In this document: piece by piece, positions 20,216 to 32,700 of the stretch
Layout of the letters: each line of letters begins with the position of its first letter
Position numbering within the stretch: position 1 is the first letter of the stretch
Assembly: GCA_964036045.1 (NCBI GenBank)
Contig: OZ038389.1
Coordinates: forward strand, 37,395,998 to 37,459,997
Source of the DNA: Eutreptiella sp. 'Long Island Sound 2002'
Lineage: Eukaryota > Euglenozoa > Euglenophyceae > Eutreptiales > Eutreptiaceae
Length of the DNA: 64,000 nt
Reading direction: 5' to 3'
Notes under the pieces: model-generated
Databases searched by the model: none
Told to the model about the DNA's origin: nothing
The model's input: the letters and a program-made list of their open reading frames with translations, nothing else
Made by a program: the position numbers and the translations under genes

Positions 20216-22145
20216 GGTCGTAAAAATGACTAAGAAACGAAACAACGTTAATGTGACAACGACGTGAATGCAATGATGTGTACGGAGGTCCTTGCCCCAT
20301 TGCTAGGGTCAAGAAAGGCCATAGCAAAGGCATACATGACCTAGCAGCCTGTTTTAGATAACTAGGAAAAGTATGTTCCTAACCTGAAAACCAGTGTTTT
20401 GGACCGGTTTGCAACAGAGACGGATATCGCCGTCGCTAATTCTTCCAGCGATGTCTGAATTTGTTTTTTCTGATTCTTTTTGAGTTGTAAAAAGTTTAAG
20501 TATAGGAATATTCATTTTTGGAATATGCACTTGGTGCGGCACCAAGCCGGCACTGATGCTTGGCGTTCTTTTTCTGTGTAATGGGGCAAGACACAAATTT
20601 TGTAAAAAAAATGCCAAAGCTCTTTTGTAATTAAGTACATTGCCATCGCGTCAGTGTGCATACATGCGTTGGTTTGGCGTCGGAACGATACGTAATAGCG
20701 TCAACGCATTGGGGGGGGGGGTTGATAGGACCAAGATGTTGTTTGAGCCATAATAGCCCTATTTCACGATTTTTCATTCTTTTCACTTTTGAAAAACTCA
20801 CTATACCTTGACGATAATCATGAGCATCAGTCGTTGTAACGTGCGGCGTCATCTTTGTTGATAGCGACGACGTGTCATCGTCGGCTTTTGGGGGGGAAAA
20901 GGTTACAGAAGTGGTAGCTGGAGAAAAAAAAGCAAATATCTGTGGGCCGGCGTGGAACATGGGCGTGGCATGGCATGCCTATTGGGGCGGCCCAACCCCC
21001 TCCTTCTCCCACACAAGCACGTACGCATACACACATGCACACACACACACAAACAAACAAAGACATGCCTAAAGCTGTGCATTAGCAGTTCCTTGCCACT
21101 TCCAATACATCTTTCCTTTTTTGGCGTTCAAGCTGCCACACCTCACAACTTGCTTCCGAAAAAGGGGAGCGGGGCAAAGAATTGTGGCTTGGGTGTCGCA
21201 TAAAAAGCAGGAGGAAGAGGGGGGGGGGGCGAATGTGCACATAACATAGGCGTTGCGGAAAATGTGTTGGACGATTGAAATTGAAACGTGGCATAGGCGG
21301 GCTTTGCATTTAGTTTGGTGTGAATGAAATGGTTTGGGCTACCAAGCAGAAAATAAAATGGAACCTCTTTCCCCTCCTTTGCAAAAACCACTGTTAAAAC
21401 ACCAAAAATGCCGAAAAAAGCGCTTTCGGTTGTTTTGGCAATAACATGGTTGAAAACACAAATGGCAATAAGAAAACACACCAGCATTGAGGGGCACCCA
21501 ACTATGTCTGTGGAGTGCTGCAAAACGGCAAACAATGGTAGGGCAATAACGAGCATTCTTACAAAAAAAGTGGGGGAAAAAAGTGAGGGGGGCGGGGCGG
21601 AGGATTAGCACAGCACACACACATTGCAAGCTTTTTTTTGAAAAAAAAAAAAAAAAGCTCACGGTTGCAAACCATTGAGATTACCTTGTTTTGCGAAAAC
21701 CACCCTCCTGAGGTCTGTAAATAAATGTACAATGCGTTGCGACCTCTCTACATACACACATATTTTCTTGGGCTCTTTGGCATTATTTCTTCAATATTTT
21801 CGATTTACCCAAAAACACTGTTGTTTTTACTTGAAAATGACTGTGTGATAAGCTGATAGCATCATGGCTATGAACTATACCTCAGATCCAGTGGAAGTGA
21901 ATAAGGTGCATGTTGATCGTGCCAAGCAGCGAAGAGCCAAAATTCCATGCCTCTGACCACGTGTCCTTACAAAGAGCCAAAAAGCCATTGCCAATGCCAG
22001 TATTTAGTGCAAAAAACAATCGTGATATGTCTTCCAATCAATGAAGAAGTACATTTCACACTTGTGGGGACTGATGGTGGGTCCGAGGGATCAAGGGAGG
22101 GAGTGTATGGGTTGTGCCATCACTTGACGTGCATGAAACTTTTTC
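20216..22145. other. Intergenic stretch with no supported gene
   Basis: Contains a G run (about 20710), a short CA/CAAA tract (21035-21060) and A/T runs. Open frames up to 137 codons occur (21143-21556, minus) with a hydrophobic N-terminal part but no recognisable family or splice context. A run of short GGGTGAA-like repeats lies at 22345-22415, inside the next gene. Confidence 0.4.
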
Positions 22146-22317
22146 TCAGGGGCCCAGGCAGTGGGCTCCGCCAAGGTAAAATTCAAGAAATTTACAACAA
22201 TCCCGAACAGACGTGTACATTGTTGTGCTTCCATGCACTAGCACACCACTAAACATGGTTGGAGACCCCATATTACACCAAGCACCCACTTCCCCATCAT
22301 CATCATTCAATGTCCAC
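22146..22317 (-). CDS. Unknown gene, last exon
   Basis: The acceptor CATCCCTTTGTAG is followed by 57 codons containing WTLNDDDGEVGAWCNMGS and ending in TGA at 22146. Only the phase with a two-base carry is open. Confidence 0.4.
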
Positions 22318-24947
22318 CTACAAAGGGATGCGAAGCGGCTGAAATGGGTGAACATGGATCAAAAATGGGTTAAGTTGGGTGAAGACGGATGAAAGTGAGT
22401 GAAAGTGGGTGAAAAAAAGAGCTATGCCATATCCCCAATCAGGAAGAACCTCCAAAAAAAACCTGGTACCAAACAAAAATAATGACCCCAATACCATAGA
22501 AATTAGGACTCTTGTACGGCATAGCATGAAGGCTGTGGACAGCGTGCACACAACAACCATTTGCCCCCAAATAACATCTCCAGCCCCAAGTCGCAGGAGG
22601 TTGATCTTCATGGACAACAGAAAATGGAACCGCTGGAGTTCCAGAAGTTGCAGAAGCAACACCTCATGTCTTTTTAATTTGGGTGACATTTCCGAACGCG
22701 GGGTGGGTACCCAGCTGCCCCCTTGTGCAGGCCTGCACCAGGGGCAGGAGTGTTGTGGTCCCTATTGCGGTAGCCGGGCTGAGACAAGGATTCGGCCACC
22801 CACTGCACATGGCATTTGATGAGAAGGTCCCTCAGAGGACTCACAAACACAGGCCTAGGCTTGGGTGTGAACAGCGACCTGACCCCCGGCCCCCACCGCA
22901 GACAGTCCAGGGGTTTTGTACAAAGTTGTCCTCCGATGGGAAACGGCCACCAAATGACAACCCAGTCCCTTATGGGAATGTGCATCTCCACCAAAACCTG
23001 ACCTGTCCAATCCACCCACACGGGGGGGGGGGGTTGGCGCAAGCCTCGGTATTAGGTTGTTTGCCTTTCGGGGGGGGGGGGGGGGAGGAAAATATTTCTT
23101 CAGCGCCTTCGGCCGTGAATTTTCAGGGGACGTGGAGCGGGGACTATGCAATGCTCAGAGGCCTGGAGGGCTGTGTGACATCTGTGGAGCCGGGACCGCA
23201 AAACCACCAAATTGCTCAACCACGTCTTAAAATTGTGGATGCCACTAGGGCAGGACAACATCCGAGCAGAAATGTGCTCTCAGGCCAGGGGTTTCCAGAA
23301 GGTCCACCCCCCCCCCCTGCACGAACACACATCATGATGATCACGAAACTGAAGCGTCCTCCACAGGAATGTGTGGTTGTGTCTTTACCCCCCACCCCTG
23401 TGTCCTGCAAACAATAAAATCCTGAAAAAATACAGTCCGAACAGGAGCATTCGTTGGACACGCCGTTCGGTACCCAACTGACTCAGTACCCAAACCCGAA
23501 TTAATTAGGTTAAAAAAAAAACGGTCCAAACGGAGGTGTTCGTTGGACACAGCATTCGTTGGACACGGGGTATCAATGGTCAGTGTCGATCGACTGCGGT
23601 GGACACGGGGGGGGGGGGGGACCAAAATGCGCTTCATTTGGTTTCCTCATTCACCTTTTTGCACATTGGACTTGATGCCTTCAAACTTTGGCGTGAGGAT
23701 CTGAGAACAGATGTGATCGTGCCTGATACTTTGTGAAGGGGCCACAGACATGAGGAGCTGAAGCAGAGGACCATGGAGTTGGTGGAAAATAAAACAACCC
23801 CCAAAGGAGGAGAAAAAACCCCCTAGACAGGGAGAACACCCCCCCCCCGGGGGGGTTTTGGTGCTATACCCGTAGGAGAAAACACCCATGGGGCTGGGGG
23901 CATTGTTGTGCTGTGAAGGCTCGGCCTTTTGCTGTCCAAATCGATATCAATGCCCCAAATGGGAGTCCCTGCACAGTGCACGCGGAGGTCTTGGCATGAA
24001 TACCAGAATGCAAACCCCCAGAGCCCCTGAGCAGGCCAAAAGGGTGGACAAAATGGGTTGAAGGTGAAAGGTCACCAGCAGCTTGTTGCAAGTGCAGCTG
24101 CCCAGTCGGTGGGCACCACAATCCACTTACAGGACCTGTTAACACGGACCTCACTGAGCCGTGCTCCGTATTGGGCAATGGGCCATTCCCCCTGTGATGT
24201 TGGTTTGTTGACCAGCAGCCACTTTGCATGGCACACGGCGCAGTGCCGTTGCGTCAGCGTGTCCGTGTCGGCCCCAGAAAGGCATCGCTGTGCCCTGCGC
24301 ACACACTGTCACCCCGACGCTCGGCCACTGTCTCGGTCACAACAGACCTCAGATCTCTTGCGGTCAGAGCGGTCCCCCTGCACTCCTCGCCGCCAGCGCC
24401 TCACAAAATCCTGCCACGTCTGCTCACGTTCGTCTTTCAATCAACGGTTTTGGGTTCAGAGGTGCACCCTTGCCCCAGGGCTGTCACGTCACACACCCCA
24501 AAAAGAAGACACTGCAATGCCGCCAATGAACACCTGATCCCCGAAATCGTGTCCGGGGAACCAAAAGATTCGACCATGAAGTTAGTGGCACTGCGGTTAG
24601 AATATGCATCACTCCTGCTGCGGGTCCGTGCGAATAAAAATTCTTCTGGGCCTTCGGGTTTGTAAGGCGGGAAGGGCGTCTGCCCCCTTCTCTGGGGGGG
24701 GGGGGTAGCTCAACCGGAGGAACTTTAGGATTCCCAGTCGCTGGGGGTCCTCTCTTCCGTCGATTCCGAGCCAGCTCCATGTGCCTGCCATGCCCCCTGC
24801 CGTCATTCTCACACATGGTCAGCCACATCTCCAAAAGCCCCGTCTCTAGCCCTTGCCTGAGCATCACGCTGGCAGAGGCACTGTGCCGCATCTTGGCCTG
24901 GTGGCAGTCCGTTGCATCGGCCTCAACTGTACAGCTGACCTTGCCCC
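22146..24947 (-). CDS. Unknown multi-exon gene (3' part)
   Basis: Five minus-strand segments join in compatible reading phase: about 24947-24815, 24294-24155, 23002-22739, 22662-22463 (or 22467) and 22317-22146. Together they give about 300 codons ending in TGA. The product has an N-terminal Met/Leu-rich helix, a short CAVCHAKW motif, a Trp- and Pro-rich middle and a Cys-rich C-terminal part. I do not recognise the family. Support comes from GTGAGG and GTGTGA-type donors, pyrimidine-tract acceptors and frames that look like ordinary protein. The first exon is not placed; the gene may begin upstream of 24947. It lies downstream of, and in the same orientation as, the WDR59-like gene. Confidence 0.4.
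22463..22662 (-). CDS. Unknown gene, penultimate exon
   Basis: In the phase left by the previous exon the frame reads through 66 codons and includes HEDQPPATWGWRCYLGANG. The donor is either CAG|GTTTTT (22463) or TG|GTACCA (22467); only the second keeps the last exon open. Another frame here is also open and hydrophobic, so the assignment is tentative. Confidence 0.3.
22739..23002 (-). CDS. Unknown gene, Trp/Pro-rich exon
   Basis: About 87 codons with segments such as IPIRDWVVIWWPFPIGG and LLIKCHVQWVAESLSQPGY. The acceptor is preceded by a 12-13 base C run about 16-28 bases upstream. The donor CCTG|GTGCAG is weaker. Confidence 0.45.
24155..24294 (-). CDS. Unknown gene, exon with CAVCHAKW motif
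   Basis: The acceptor GTGTGTGCGCAG and donor CTCA|GTGAGG are both good matches to consensus. The frame reads as ordinary protein with HCAVCHAKWLLVNKP in the middle. It ends with a one-base carry that fits the next exon. Confidence 0.45.
24815..24947 (-). CDS. Unknown gene, upstream exon
   Basis: The frame contains an acidic start then MRHSASASVMLRQGLETG and an amphipathic helix. The donor AT|GTGTGAG leaves a two-base carry that completes ATG with the first base of the exon at 24294. The 5' limit is uncertain because a TGA lies in frame about 10 bases upstream of the inferred border. Confidence 0.35.
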
Positions 24948-24995
24948 CTGCCACCTTGGCTCAGACTGATACCAAGGCACGCCCCTGCCACGCCC

Positions 24996-25180
24996 AGGGG
25001 GGTCCTGAAGGGGGGGGAAACCCGGCTCCAGTGTTTGTGTGTCTGGACTGGCTCCGGATCGAAGTCGGTTGGCGGTTAACGGACGGTGGGTGCCAGTTGG
25101 CGGTTAAACGTCGGCGGTTGGTGCTTGACCGACGGCGGTTGGTGCTTAGCCGGCGGCGGTGGGCGATGAACCGACGGTGG
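24996..25180 (+). repeat. TTGGCGGTT-rich dispersed repeat, copy 1
   Basis: Starts with GGGGGGTCCTGA, then a G run, then GTTTGTGTGTCTGGACTGGCT, then tandem TTGGCGGTT / GACGGCGGTTGGTGCTT motifs. About 150 bp match 28972-29150 closely. Confidence 0.75.
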
Positions 25181-25579
25181 GTGGTGTGCCGCAAGGAACA
25201 GGCGGGGGTGAGGGGTCCTTAAAAGGGGCGGGGGGGTTGGGCTTCAAAAGGACCCCCCCTGGCCACCCCGCAACACCCTACGCCCTGCTGGCGTCACCTC
25301 TGTTATCACCACCCACCCCAGCCTCGCGCACGACCCCCGGCGCCTCCTCCCTTGGGGCGCTGGCGTCCTTCTGTGAGCGGGACTGCTCCCTGAGAAGGTA
25401 AAGCTGTTGCAGGGGGCTATGGTCTTCCGTTGTGTCCTTGGCTGCTCCACTTGCCTGAGGGCCTCATCACTGCCTTGGTGCCTTTTCCGGCGCATTGTTG
25501 TGCATTGTGCTGCAATTGTCGCACGCGCACCCGAGACCAGAAGACGCTGAGCCGCACGTGGCCTGCGCGCCCCCGTGCC

Positions 25580-25940
25580 CTTGATACTAGCTGTGATGTA
25601 CTGCATTGCACCAGCTGCCGTCTGCAGCAATGTACCGGCCGTTGTGTAGTGCAAAGCATGAGCTGTCGTGGCCGCAGCGTACCGGCCGTCGTGTATGTGT
25701 TGGGATGCACCAGCGATCACGCCAAGCCGTCAAGCCGTTGTTTGTGCACCACAATGCACCGGCTCTCGTGTACTGTGATGCACCAACCGTTGCGTACTGC
25801 AATGTGCTAGCTGTCGTTTGTGTACTGCAAAGTACGAGGCCTCGTGCATGTGCCGCCATGTACCAGCTGTTTGTACTGCAATGCACCGGATGTCGGGTAT
25901 GTTGTGCGACGTACCAGCGGTCGTGTGATACAAGGTACCA
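25580..25940. repeat. Degenerate ~35-bp tandem repeat
   Basis: About ten loose copies of a motif like TGTACTGCAATGCACCAGCCGTCG. Open frames on both strands here simply translate the repeat. Confidence 0.6.
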
Positions 25941-26495
25941 ATTGCATGTGTCCTCTGCTTCTACACTGGAGACACGTGCCATCATACCGCCGCACACAAA
26001 TCCCATATGCAACACCGATACATACATATTACTACACCCTCCTCCCCATAATTCCGCCGCAAGCAAGCAACAATAACAACAACAAGCACTTCCCTAATCC
26101 GTTTTGTTAACTACCATGTTCGGGCGGGGCTTCGCCGGCTGCAAGTCTGGTGGGTTGCCACCTCTCAGGTGCCCCTGCCAAGCCCGAGTTTGAGCCCCCA
26201 ATGAGCCGCACAAATCGGCTACAAACACCAGCTGCCAGTCTGGGAGGATGGGGGGGATGCGTGGGAAGATGAGGGCGTCGGCAGCGGTTGGGCAGCCGGT
26301 TTGAGGGGGTCTCCAAAATGGGTAAAGACTGGGGGGTTACTGTCGGTTACGAATGCCCTCAGGCGGGCGGTTGGTCACGGAGGGCGAACGCCTGGAGTCC
26401 CTCCCCCTCTTCCGAGCCAACTCCCGGGCCAAGGGGGTGCCCAGGGGCCGGCCATCTGCGCCGAGACGACAGCCGCCTGCCGGCGCCCCACGCCC
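25941..26495. other. Downstream flank of the WDR59-like gene
   Basis: No gene is supported. The 3' untranslated region of the minus-strand gene ending at 26496 should lie here. A stretch near 26340-26400 weakly resembles the MITE-like family found at 27.1 kb. Confidence 0.35.
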
Positions 26496-26738
26496 TCACC
26501 GATCCCACACGGTCCACTCCATTGTGCAGGTGCAGTCGCAGCCCCCGGGGCACCGGCTGTGCCTCGCGAACCAGGCCATCATGTGGCCCACGTGCCCCGC
26601 GCAGCCGCACTGCAGGCACGCCACGCAGACCCCGTGGACGGGCTGGTGGCAGTACACGCACGTGACGCGGTGCGGCGCGGGGGCCTCGGGCGGGGAGGGC
26701 TCCTTGACGGCCTCGCTGCGCTTCTTGTCGTTGGAGCT
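26496..26738 (-). CDS. WDR59-like last exon, RING-type zinc finger
   Basis: 80 codons and a TGA stop. The zinc-binding pattern is clear: CVYC at about residues 25-28, then CVAC, CGCAGHVGHMMAWF and CPGGCDCTC, the C-terminal RING-like finger of WDR59/WDR24/MIOS proteins; the HMM.WF part is closest to WDR59 as I recall it. The acceptor GCGCCTGCGCAG is preceded by a long C-rich pyrimidine tract. A basic/acidic linker (SSNDKKRSEAVKEP) leads into the finger. Confidence 0.75.
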   Translation of the reverse strand, partial: SSNDKKRSEAVKEPSPPEAPAPHRVTCVYCHQPVHGVCVACLQCGCAGHVGHMMAWFARHSRCPGGCDCTCTMEWTVWDR

Positions 26739-29700
26739 CTGCGCAGGCGCGGGACGGCGGGGGGAGGGGGGGGGGGGAGGAGGACCGCGGGACGGCACGG
26801 GGGGCCCGCGATGGGCCTTGCGGGGCCAGCGATGGGGGCGGGGGGGCGCGCGCGCGCGCGGCGCTGTGCGACTGAGCGGCGGGTGCCGTGCAGAAAGGGG
26901 CCCCAAACGGTGGCGCAGAGCTCCACTTAAGAGGGGGGGCGGGTCCTGGACCCCTCCCTCCCAAAATGGTCCTGAGTTTTGGTCGGCACCGAAGAAAAGT
27001 CTGGCCCTAAATGGACCTGCGCCGGAGAAATTTTGCGGGATCGGCCGGAACGAGTGTTCCCCAATCCCTGAGAAGAGGGGTTGGGGGTCCAGGGGGGGAG
27101 GGGAGGGGAGGGGGTCCAGAGATGCATTGGAAAGGGGGGGGGGGCAACCCCCCCCCCCCCACCTTCAGGGCGCCCAACCTATGCCCAGCCACCGTCTCCC
27201 TGATGCCAAGTGCCAGCCTCAATGGCATTTGTAACTGACAGTAACCGCCCCCAACAGCTTTGGCAACCTCCTCCAACTGCCTGTCTAACCTCTGAGGTCC
27301 CTTCCCTTCTAATGCATCCCTGGGGGGCATCCCCCCCCCCCCCCCCCCACACACACAGCCCCCCCATCCCCCCCCCCCCCCCCCCGACTGGTGCTGAGTT
27401 GCTAAGTGAAGCTCTGCAGAGGCGGGCACGAGACAGACGTCCTTGACCCTGCCCCTTCCCTTGCCAGTGTCAGAGCTGTGCCCTGCCCCCGTCGTGCTCC
27501 CGTCGGGCCCTCCGAGGGGCACCGCTCCACGCCACACGCCCCGGGCTACTGACGGCGGGGCAGCGGGTGCTGCGACCTCAGCCCGGCCTGTCGGTGCGGC
27601 GGGGGTACAGCCACTGCTACGGGCCATCACCGCCGGGGCTTCGTGGGATGGCCAGTACTGCACTTGCTCTTGTGACCGCAGCTGCGCGATACCACTGCCG
27701 GACAGACTTTGGGGGTGAACTAAGGGCGGGACGCAGGAGGGGCTACGAGGCGCATGCACCACTGCGCACACGCGACGGGTACGAGGGGGGGGGGTGAGAC
27801 CTACTTGGAAACTTGGCGTTGCGTGTGGTCACACGGAGCCTCAGGCCGAGGCTGAACGCGCCCGTGCGAGACGGGGCCTCGGCCTCATCACCGGCGCACC
27901 ACGCGGCCGGTCCCCGTCCCCCCGCCGCACGGGCCCCACGCAGTCCGTTTTGTAGAGTCCAGGGGCCCTTCGAGGGCGGTCTGAGAGGGGGCGTGACCCG
28001 CAGCCCAAACCGCAGGACCTCGACCCCCCCAATCGGTTGCCTTTTTGGGGGGGGGCGGGGGGCGGGGAATCCCAACGCGGACGAGTCCGATGGAGGACCA
28101 TCCAACAACCCCCGCGATTCCTCCCTCCCACAATGCCCTGCGCCCCATTTGGGGGTGCCCAGGGCGTCTTTTGAGCGGCGGGGGGTCTGGGACCCAAGAG
28201 TTTGTGTACCAAAAATGGTCCGACCAGATCTTTCCGATGGTAAACGTCGTTTTGTCCCGCGATGGTCACTTTGGTCTGGGGGGGGGGGGCGTTCTAATGC
28301 AAGCCCCCCCCCCCCCCAATGCGCGTGCTTGACAGGCAGTGGAAAGGCCAAAATTGAGCAAAGAAACCGGGTATTCCGCACCTTTTTAATCGCACAAAGA
28401 CGCTGTTAAACAGACCCGTCAATCACATTTCTACACCTGACCTCAACTTACAGCCAATACAGAAGGGGTGGGGGGGGATTTGGTGCCTGGGCAATATGGC
28501 GGTGCCAAATTCCGTCTTCTTCCCCCGATGGTCACTTTGGTCTGGGGGGGGGGGTCCTCCTTGCTTTTTTAATCATTCTGAAGACGCCCTGGGGCAGCCC
28601 GTCCCTTCCCCCACATCATTTGGCCAGCGGCCAGCGTCAAACTCAATTTCCCGGCGGAAAGTGTCTTTCGCAGTGGCGCTTGACCCCCTCATCCCCCCAG
28701 GCACTCCGCACCCCCGTCCACACACGCGGCGCACGGGCCGCCCGCGCCAGTGCACCGGCCCGCAAAGGGCCGGGCATGCCGCGCATCCGCCCGCCAAAGA
28801 CGCCGCAGGGGGCGGCACGGCCATACCTTGAGGCTCGACTTGCGACCCACGACGGTAGATGCAACTGCAGCCTTACCAGGGTAGATTTCCGGGCGAGCGC
28901 AAGAGAGCTCCACTTTGCAGAACGACGCAGACACTGAAGGACACCAACGGAGGACTGGATGGTGGCGCACAGGGGGGGGTCCTGAGGGGGGGGGGGGGGG
29001 TGCCTTCAGTGTTTGTGTGTCTGGACTGGCTACGGATCGACGGCGGTTGGCGGTTGGCGGTCAAGCGACGGCGGGTGCCGGTTGGCGGTTAAACGTCGGC
29101 GGTTGGTGCTTGACCGACGGCGGTTGGTGCTTACCCGACGGCACGTGCCATCATGTCTTAGCGAATGGCATCGCCCAGTGAGAAGTTCTGTGGTAGACTG
29201 AGAGGCCCGGAGAGCGGCGGGGAGGAGGTTCGGGGGGGTGTTCAATGTCAGGCACTTCCGCATCCACGGCCCAAGTCGCGGGTCATGCATCGCGGCGGGA
29301 ACGGACCGCGGGCGGCGGGCGATGGACCGCAACCCTCTGCAGACCGACGGTTGCGGGATCGCGGAGGGGCGGCAAGGCTTGTTAACGACCGCAGGGCCGC
29401 AGAGAATGGCGCAGGATCGCGAAGGGGGTGTGTTGAGGGGTGTGGGGTGTTGTTGTGTGCAACAGATTTGCAGTGAAGCCGGAGTGCTGAAGCCTCTACA
29501 ATGCGCAGTACATGTTCCACAAAAGTTCTACAAATCGCCCCAATTCAACCGCGTCCGCAACGATCAGGGGATTCCACTACCAACGATTTGAGATGCATTT
29601 CACTACCAACGATTTGAGATGCATTTCACTACCAACGATTTGAGATGCATTTCACTACCAACGATTTGAGATGCATTTCACTACCAACGATTTGAGATGC

Positions 29701-32700
29701 ATTTCACTACCAACGATTTGAGATGCATTTCACTACCAACGATTTGAGATGCATTTCACTACCAACGATTTGAGATGCATTTCACTACCAACGGTTTGAG
29801 ATGCATTTCACTACCAACGATTTGAGATGCACCCTCAATGCATCGGCCGGAAATTCCGGTAAGTGTTTGACCCATAAAAAAAAAAGCATTTTCGCCAACT
29901 GCCACACGAATTGCACATAACCGCGCTGCACCTGCAACACCCGCAACACCATCATATGCAGTGCACCCAGCGGGAAACCGGCTGTTGCCGAACCACCTCT
30001 CGCCACATTCGATCCGCAAAACGCCACGTCCTTTGCAGCCGGCAACCAACAACAGCATCCCACAGCAACCAGCCAGGACTCGGCGCACATACCTGCGTCC
30101 ACAGCCGAGACCCCGCACCCCGGAGGCGACTCCAGATTGCCATTGTGCTCGGGACTTGGAGTCCGCACGTCCAGCGACTCGCAGTCACTGCTCTTGCCGC
30201 TGCTCGGGAACGCCCCGCCTTTTCTGTGCACATTCGTGGGCGCGGGGACACGCGGATGTGGAGGCGCACGTGCACGTCGAGGGAGGAGGGAGTGGGGCTA
30301 TGACTATGGCAATGGCAGCCCAGTACCACCAGCACGACGAGCGCTGAGGGTACGTCGGGCAATCACTGGACTCGGAGCAGCCCAACCACCTCCCCTCCAA
30401 CAAACTCCAAGTCAGGGCTGTCCTGAAGGGGGGCGGGGGGGGGGGGGGGGGCTTCGTAACGCCAACAGAAACGAACGTTCACAGGGACGCTCTCTGCCTT
30501 ATGGTCATGGGACCTTCTCTACTGCAAAGGTTGGCGGTTGGCGGTTGGCGGTTGGTGGCGGTTGGTGGCGGTTGGTGGCGGTTGGTGGTTGGCGGTTGGC
30601 GGTTGGCGGTTGGTGGCGGTTGGCGTTTGGCGGCGGTTGGCGGTTGGCGATTGCTGGTCCCTGGGGGCTGTCCTTCGCAAAAAAAAAAATCTGGCTTCTT
30701 ACAGACAGCCCTGCTCCAAGTACCGCCTCAAACGGGGTGGCAGGGTCTCACAGCATGCACGAAGGTGGATGTGCCATGTAACAGCGGCCGCAGGGGAGAC
30801 AGAGGCACGTAGATCCGGTGCCATGCCACACAACATGTCATGGATGTCAATCAGACCCTGAAGAGGGGTGCCTCGGATGATCAGGAGGAGGGCGAAGATG
30901 GGGGTCCTCCTGATGAGCGTGAGGATGCCGCTGATGCCGCCGCGGACACCCCCACAGCGGCCGCAGTGCACGCGACATGAGAACCCCAGGCCTTGTTTGT
31001 AAAGGGGGGCGGGGGTCCTGAGCCTCCAAACACCCAACAAAAATCTTGGCCCAGACTTTGGCTCAGGAGAAATCAACATCGAATAGGCGACCCCCCCATG
31101 GGACCCTCCCAGACCTCCCCCCCGTCCAACGTAATTCCTTGTAAACGAGGCCTGGAAGACGCTCAAAGATGAGCGCCAAACGCGCCAAAAAAACTTGTTT
31201 TCCAACTCCGACAGGTCCCACTTTTGGTGGCTTTATGAGAGGGGGTGCCAGAGCAAAGGTGGTGGTGGTAGGGGGGTGGGGGGAGCACAGACAACTTCCC
31301 TGCAACAGCCCGATAGCCTTCGCGTGGCCCATTAAAGGCAAACACAAATTGGTCGTAACCCCAATTCCACCCCACGCCCCCCGCGCCACCACCACCCGTG
31401 CTTTTCTTTATTCCGCCTGCGCCAACACCAGCCCTTTTTTGGCGCATTCCCCCGACCTGCCCCCCCATTGTCTTCGGCCACCGCCACCGAGTGGCGCAGC
31501 CCGTATTCCCGTGTGCGCGTCGGGTGCGTGTCGCGTGCGCGTCGGGGGCTCGATGCGAAAATGACCCGCGCGGGGACACCGCGTTGGTGGTTGGTGATCA
31601 TGTCATTGGTTTGGCGTCCAATGGGTTTTGTCGACCATCGCCACTGCAAACCCTTCCCTCCCCACGAACGACGGAAAGAGAAGGGGGTGCGGGGGAGGGG
31701 CCGGGTGTACGCAGGCAAAGGCACACATGGGGCGGCATACCTGAACGGGGACTGCAGGCTGTTGGTTGGCTCGATTTTGAGGGAGGCGCAAGGCGACGTG
31801 GGGTAACAGCGAACAAACAAGTCCACTTCGGTCCGCTGTACCCAGAGGCCCAGGCGCTGCAGCACCGCCCCATACAACCCCCTCCACTTGTTGTACAAGA
31901 ACTCATACGACAGGTCCAGCAGCTGAAACGAGGCACAAAATCGCTGCATTGGGCGTGATCGTGGCGGTACAGAACAGTACCCCCCCCCCCCCTGTGTGAC
32001 ATTCTGTCGGGTTGTTGTTTCTTTATGGGGCCCTGGACAGTCACCCGCTCTCCCCTTCGCATGTTGCGTCGGGTCGCTGCGTTCTGTCGGCCGCTGCGGC
32101 CGGTGCTCCGGCTGGTGTCGTTTCCGCGTTCGCGGAGCCCAGTCGTTGGTGTGTTGGGGCTGTGCTGAATGTGGCGGGATGTGCCGTTTGCGCGTCAGCG
32201 GCGCCCAATAATTGGCGTATTGAGGATGTGCTGGTTGTTGCCAGGGTCGTTTGACTGTTTTTGCTGTCCACACACCTCTGTCCACAGGCCGTCCATAGCC
32301 TGCCTCGCTGTGCCCCCCCCCCCCCCGTCCCCCAGAAGCGGGTGTCCAGCATCGGTTTAGAAAGGGGGGGGACGGCGGGGGGGGGGGGGGGGGGCTAGGG
32401 GGTCTGTGATCCAAGGGTTTGCGTGACACAACAGACCCTACAAATATTTTCCCTTTGCAAAATCTAATTTCCCCCGGAGGTATTCTTTGACGGACCCGCG
32501 CGGGGGTGGGGGGGAGGGGGGCGGCGTGACCCTTTTGCGATTCAAGCACAAGCCCAGGGTGATCCCGCAGCCAATACAGGGCCGACTGCCTGGCCAATGG
32601 TACAGCAACCACAGCCCACAGGCAACACCAAGACAGCCACCGCTATTGCCCCAGGCACTGCCGCTGCCAGGGAACGCGCGTGGCTTATGCCGCAACAAAT

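Noticed and set aside
22683-23417. 244-codon plus-strand frame
   Set aside because: It crosses G and C homopolymers and overlaps a minus-strand exon candidate with better protein character and splice sites.
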